Below, piece after piece: positions 6,501 to 8,806 of a DNA stretch of 8,806 nucleotides. The notes under the pieces were generated by a model. It did not search any database. It was not told the origin of the DNA and worked only from the letters and a program-made list of their open reading frames with translations. Source of the stretch: CAZDET01 sp964504335 (GTDB taxonomy: Bacteria; Bacteroidota; Bacteroidia; Chitinophagales; Saprospiraceae); assembly GCA_964504335.1 (NCBI GenBank), contig CAZDET010000117.1:1-8806 (forward strand), in the 5' to 3' direction. A program made the translations under genes and the position numbers. How positions within the stretch are numbered: position 1 is the stretch's first letter; each line of letters opens with the position of its first letter.

Positions 6501-8212
6501 TGGTGGTGGTGGGCGGAACGCCGCCCTATTCTTATACCTGGTCGACCAACCCCGGGCAGCCGGGAACCATCAACCCCCTTCCCGGATTGGAGGCCGGTAC
6601 CTACACCGTGACGATCACCGACGCCAATAATTGCGAACCGGTCATCCGGTCCATTGTGCTACCCGATCCGCCCACCATCGAAGCGGACTTCAGCAACATC
6701 ATCGACGTTTCCTGCCCGGATGACGTGACCTGCGACGGGCAGGCTACGGCCACTGCCCGCTACAGCGATCTTAGCGCTGGGACTTTCACGTTTATTTGGG
6801 ACAACGGGCAGCAAGACGACGGAGTGGTCAGTTCCACCACGACGGGACTCTGTCGGGGAGCGCACACCCTCATCGTGTCGGATGGGAACTGTAGCCAGAC
6901 CTTTAGCTTCACCATAGGCAGTCCGGACAGCATCGTGGTAACCGGCGATATTACCCGGGTGAGCTGCAACGCCGGCGAGGATGGAGCCATTACGATCAGC
7001 CCCAGCGGCGGTACGGCTCCGTACAATATTTTATGGCAGGAAACGGGGGAAACGACCACCACCATCAATGGTCTGGTTGCCAGTGAATACACGGCTGTTA
7101 TTACCGATGCCCGAGGCTGTTTGAATCAGCAATTTTTCGAAGTGACGGAACCCGACCCGCTGATCTTGGAAGTCGACCCCGTACGTACGACCCCCTCTGT
7201 AACCTGCAACGGCGATGCCGATGGAATTTTTGCCGTCGTAGCGGATACGACCTTTACCAATCCGTTGCCGATCAACCCCTACACCTGGGAGGGCGGGATT
7301 GCAGCCGAAACTTCCGATATCGCTACCGATTTGGGGCCGGGTGAGTATTCCGTGACCATCACGGATGTGAAGGGATGCCAGGATAGCTTGACCTACACCA
7401 TCACGGAGCCACTACCCATTAACTTCAGCCTCTTGCCGATTGAAGAACCCGCATGCTTTGGAGAGTCGACGATTATTCTGGTCGATACGGCGTTCGGCGG
7501 ATCGGGCGTCACCCTTTCCGACTATTCCTTTATTTTGAATAACGATGGATTCGAAATCCCCATCGATCAGCCCGGAAGCGTGTTTGCCGGAGAAAATACC
7601 ATAACGGTAGTAGACCCCGCCGGCTGCTCGGCCAGTGATACGGTGTTTATCAATCAGCCTCCGGAAATTGTGATTACACTCCCGGAGTCGATCACCATCG
7701 AATTGGGCGATAGCCTGACACAACTGACCCCCATCGTCGATCCGCCCGGTGATGTCTACGACTATCTCTGGACGCCCGCTACCTTCCTGAGTAGCGATAC
7801 GGTGCGGTCGCCCTTCATCGACCCGCGGGCAGATCAGCAGTACGACTTGTTGGTCTTCAACCAGTTTGGTTGCTCGGCCCAGGCATCCATTTTCGTAGAG
7901 GTAGATGCCAATCGAAATGTGTTCATCCCCAACGCGTTCAGCCCCGACGGGGACGGCCGCAACGACGAATTCCGCATCTTTACCTGCCGAGGGGTAACGG
8001 CAGTAAACTTCGTCCGCATCTTCGATCGCTGGGGCAACCTCGTATTCGAATCGTCGGATATGATGCCCAACTGCCTCGATGGTATCCGGCTGTGGGATGG
8101 TCGCCGGGAAGAAGAACTCGTCAACTCCGGCGTATTCGTCTACATGGCCGAGGTCGAATTTCTCGACGGCGTAAAACTCATTTATCGGGGAGACGTGGCC
8201 GTAGTTCGGTAG
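3578..8212 (+). CDS. Giant secreted SprB-repeat adhesin with cohesin-like domain and T9SS type B sorting domain
   Basis: The product is 1544 residues, probably a cell-surface adhesin or matrix protein exported by Sec and then the type IX system. A signal peptide covers 1-20 (cleavage likely after VIA, before Q21). An N-terminal module (about 30-215) with an acidic DHAGDGDFTSGD loop and GIGYAFYSCPP recurs, as I recall, in large Lewinella-type proteins. An Ig-like unit follows (218-298), then a cohesin-like beta-sandwich (300-441). Eleven SprB-type repeats begin at Cys 456, 549, 635, 719, 808, 888, 965, 1046, 1130, 1210 and 1293, with a core of xCxGxxDGxI...PYxYxW...GxYxVTITDxxGC. After an Ig/PKD-like unit (1362-1444) comes the CHU_C-type sorting domain (1447-1544: VFIPNAFSPDGDGRNDEF, RIFDRWGNLVFES, WDG, NSGVFVYM). 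No enzymatic domain is seen. Only about six lysines occur in the whole chain. Transcription should stop at the hairpin 22 bp downstream. Confidence 0.93.
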   Translation: MTRLLLFVLLLISIQSVVIAQVPSVAYVGRPVPPTARVDCSNTTAGTVNGFSPIVAASNDLDLDTIFLCLGDSVFLDHAGDGDFTSGDPNPATQGGIGYAFYSCPPTVDASDLSGLTSDPCLLINPLSGFPLVYAPANRSGDGSFWNAGDLQTAFGGGNPVTLFFAPITYDRINQDTVFWETDPDTGVEGACLDLALDQTFAVVYLNGIQAGPLTQVSGCSGAFRLSGGLPEFDNAEFYTVDISLQSDPTIKATITNTGGIMHDEEVTFNVPQSGTYVVTVTDGKACPFTTTIQMDACPAVTFEAPLRNATTGQNICLPITTNDFTDVVGFQIALSWNTAVLQFDQVTNFTINLPGFNTGSVGNPGSPGVPTNSLTANWFNTAGVTLPPDEVLFEICFDVVGVAGQSSAIDLNDTAIEIEITNSSGEPLGYILNDGQVNISTAPFFLNLGQEPERCGGEGNGRLIVTVDQGTPPYNVLINTVPLSNPSPFRDTTITTTQATVIFENIPPGEYEVSVTDNSPVPVTATETIEVQSAPSLGVSIVAVQPSCFGFSDGQVRAEVTLDGVPVPNPGSDYTFSWNTTPANTPVLVNQPQGFYEVVVTSPTGCQQSASATTSQPVPIRTVGSSSFQTDASCSGANDGAINLAVTGGNVNTTNVYTFTWDNGIPSSTGTSTSIPNLLPGTYSVTITDDNNCASDTSFVVGAVKELVINSGITDVACFGESNGEIFISGATIGAPEDLPYTFAWNTSPTPPVNTPRESTISDLPAGTYIVTMTDASAAGCEVIDTFEVNEPDTLVVEELAKTDETCTVGNDGSITLGVTGGNFPYTYTWSHDSLLMDSIALGLSSDTLPYSVTVTDVRGCVDSLEYFIFAPAGPQIISLQNSSVSCAGDNNGTLSVTAIPGNAPIATYQWSTGSTQTSLSGLSPGIYGLTITAEDGCITIDSGIVAAPAPIAIDSVGLRLPSCPGFSDGQISLVVVGGTPPYSYTWSTNPGQPGTINPLPGLEAGTYTVTITDANNCEPVIRSIVLPDPPTIEADFSNIIDVSCPDDVTCDGQATATARYSDLSAGTFTFIWDNGQQDDGVVSSTTTGLCRGAHTLIVSDGNCSQTFSFTIGSPDSIVVTGDITRVSCNAGEDGAITISPSGGTAPYNILWQETGETTTTINGLVASEYTAVITDARGCLNQQFFEVTEPDPLILEVDPVRTTPSVTCNGDADGIFAVVADTTFTNPLPINPYTWEGGIAAETSDIATDLGPGEYSVTITDVKGCQDSLTYTITEPLPINFSLLPIEEPACFGESTIILVDTAFGGSGVTLSDYSFILNNDGFEIPIDQPGSVFAGENTITVVDPAGCSASDTVFINQPPEIVITLPESITIELGDSLTQLTPIVDPPGDVYDYLWTPATFLSSDTVRSPFIDPRADQQYDLLVFNQFGCSAQASIFVEVDANRNVFIPNAFSPDGDGRNDEFRIFTCRGVTAVNFVRIFDRWGNLVFESSDMMPNCLDGIRLWDGRREEELVNSGVFVYMAEVEFLDGVKLIYRGDVAVVR

Positions 8213-8233
8213 TGTTGGAATTATCCCTTCAAT

Positions 8234-8280
8234 ATGGACGGGCGGCAGCAAACAACGGATTTGCTGCCGCTTGTCTATTT
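8234..8280 (+). terminator. Intrinsic terminator after the giant surface protein gene
   Basis: GCGGCAGCAAA (8242-8252) pairs perfectly with TTTGCTGCCGC (8260-8270) around a 7-nt loop, and the stem continues outward to about 8234/8278 with a few G-T pairs. The tail TTGTCTATTT is T-rich. It starts 22 bp after the stop codon at 8212, the right place for a terminator of that gene. Confidence 0.8.
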
Positions 8281-8313
8281 AGGGCACTACAAACTTAACT
8301 TCTATTGCTTAAT

Positions 8314-8487
8314 GCCGATCTTCATTTCACCAAGCTCCAAGGCAATATCAAGCATCCAATATCTTTTGCTGCTGCGGCCCGCTCTCATCCCTGGTAGTCG
8401 CGTGCAACGTGCACACTTGGGCTAGGTTCTAGCCCTTTTCCCACTCATGTATGGTGTGCGTGGCCGGCCCGGCCTGGCAATCGACTC
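8314..8487 (+). repeat. Structured intergenic repeat, right copy
   Basis: This is the diverged partner of bases 5-203, same orientation, about 25 bases shorter. Shared blocks are CATCCAAT (8353), CTGGTAGTCGCG (8391), TATGGTGTGCG (8450) and GGCAATCG (8476). The hairpin of the left copy at 88-104 is kept here at 8400-8416 (GCGTGCA, loop ACG, TGCACAC) although the stem bases differ: two pairs changed from C-G or G-C to T-A or A-T, with one mismatch. A second perfect 7-bp hairpin follows at 8419-8435. The match runs to about 8487, after which the copies no longer align clearly. Confidence 0.65.
8419..8439 (+). terminator. Terminator-like hairpin inside the right repeat copy
   Basis: GGGCTAG, loop GTT, CTAGCCC (8419-8435) is a perfect 7-bp stem followed directly by TTTT. 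It looks like an intrinsic terminator, but a different stem occupies the same position in the left repeat copy, so it may be a structural part of the repeat rather than a terminator. The giant gene already has a stronger one upstream. Confidence 0.35.
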
Positions 8488-8507
8488 TGGAGCCGAGCGG
8501 AAAATAC

Positions 8508-8794
8508 ATGTCTGATCGGTTGGATGATTCTTTGACCAGCAATTTTACCTGTCTCAAATTGGGAATGCTTCCCCTTCCTAAAGAAATTCCCATCCACTCC
8601 GTGGAATTACACTACTTGGGAAAAATTAATTAGGGAATTTCAACATTGGAATGTTCTAAAAGTGGGAAATCCTGTTCTTTATTTTTGAATAATGTGTCTG
8701 ATTATCAGTGGCTTAAGGATGGGTTGGAAAAGTTGGCATCTTTTTAGCCTATAGTATTAGCGTAACTGACAATGACAAACACACACCAGCTTAG
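8508..8794 (+). pseudogene. Degraded leucine-rich-repeat / Ig-like surface protein remnant
   Basis: No intact gene fits here, but translated pieces look like protein. Frame 8508-8630 reads MSDRLDDSLTSNFTCLKL, then LPLPKEI and ELHYLGKIN, resembling a worn leucine-rich repeat, and ends in TAG (8631). The same frame continues after that stop through SLFLNNVSDYQWLKDGLEKLA (about 8676-8738). YQWLKDG is the usual opening strand of the Ig-like domains that follow leucine-rich repeats in Bacteroidota surface proteins. After another stop and a shift of frame, 8747-8776 reads AYSISVTDND, like the closing strand of the same domain. Base composition is AT-richer than the neighbouring genes. The identification rests on pattern recognition only; chance similarity is possible. 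An ATG at 8772 opens a frame (MTNTHQLSFNN) that runs off the window and could instead start a new gene. Confidence 0.4.
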
Positions 8795-8806
8795 TTTCAA
8801 CAACCG

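Noticed and set aside
4940..7645. DNA-level tandem repeat or CRISPR-like array in the SprB region
   Set aside because: The periodicity (77-93 codons) is at protein level; nucleotide sequences of the units have diverged and units vary in length.
7412..8251. 279-codon open frame on the minus strand
   Set aside because: It lies wholly antisense to the sorting domain and last repeats of the giant gene, whose motifs are unmistakable; no family features in its translation.
5..8487. Composite transposon bounded by the two direct repeats
   Set aside because: No transposase or integrase lies between them, ends are diverged, and no target duplication was found; independent copies of a dispersed element are simpler.
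8451..8507. Upstream start for the edge reading frame at 8451
   Set aside because: This part lies in the structured repeat (TATGGTGTGCG), so it is non-coding; only the later piece looks protein-like.

Overview
The window looks like chromosome of a marine-type Bacteroidota bacterium, most likely Saprospiria/Lewinellaceae (Lewinella-like). The main reason is a 1544-residue secreted protein made of a recurrent lewinellid-type N-terminal module, a cohesin-like domain, about eleven SprB-type repeats and a C-terminal type IX secretion (T9SS type B, 'gliding motility-associated') sorting domain. Start sites lack strong Shine-Dalgarno sequences and the GC content is moderate, which also fits. This placement is inference from protein character; no 16S or other marker is present.

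Layout. Bases 1-288 are non-coding and hold one copy of a structured intergenic repeat. Next is a small four-helix membrane protein of unknown function (325-753, +). It converges on a two-gene minus-strand operon: a PLP-dependent cysteine synthase/cystathionine beta-synthase family enzyme (2552 to 1470), immediately followed by a fatty-acid-2-hydroxylase/sterol-desaturase family membrane enzyme (1431 or 1473 down to 775). A 365-bp gap with repeated operator-like motifs upstream of the operon leads to a NUDIX hydrolase (2918-3346, +). A 231-bp leader with a candidate Bacteroidota promoter then precedes the giant adhesin-like gene (3578-8212, +), which ends at a strong hairpin terminator. The last 594 bp hold the terminator, a second diverged copy of the structured repeat in the same orientation, and AT-richer DNA that reads as a broken leucine-rich-repeat/Ig-like protein gene.

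How the parts work together. The giant protein should be exported by Sec, passed through the T9SS and anchored or released at the cell surface, where its beta-sandwich repeats would act in adhesion or as a matrix. The minus-strand pair joins a PLP beta-replacement enzyme to a lipid hydroxylase. This could be sulfur amino acid metabolism next to an unrelated lipid gene, or, more interestingly, a sulfonolipid (capnine-type) pathway module; the second reading is a hypothesis. The least expected signals are the two diverged copies of the intergenic element, whose first hairpin is kept by paired base changes, and the protein-like remnant at the right edge.
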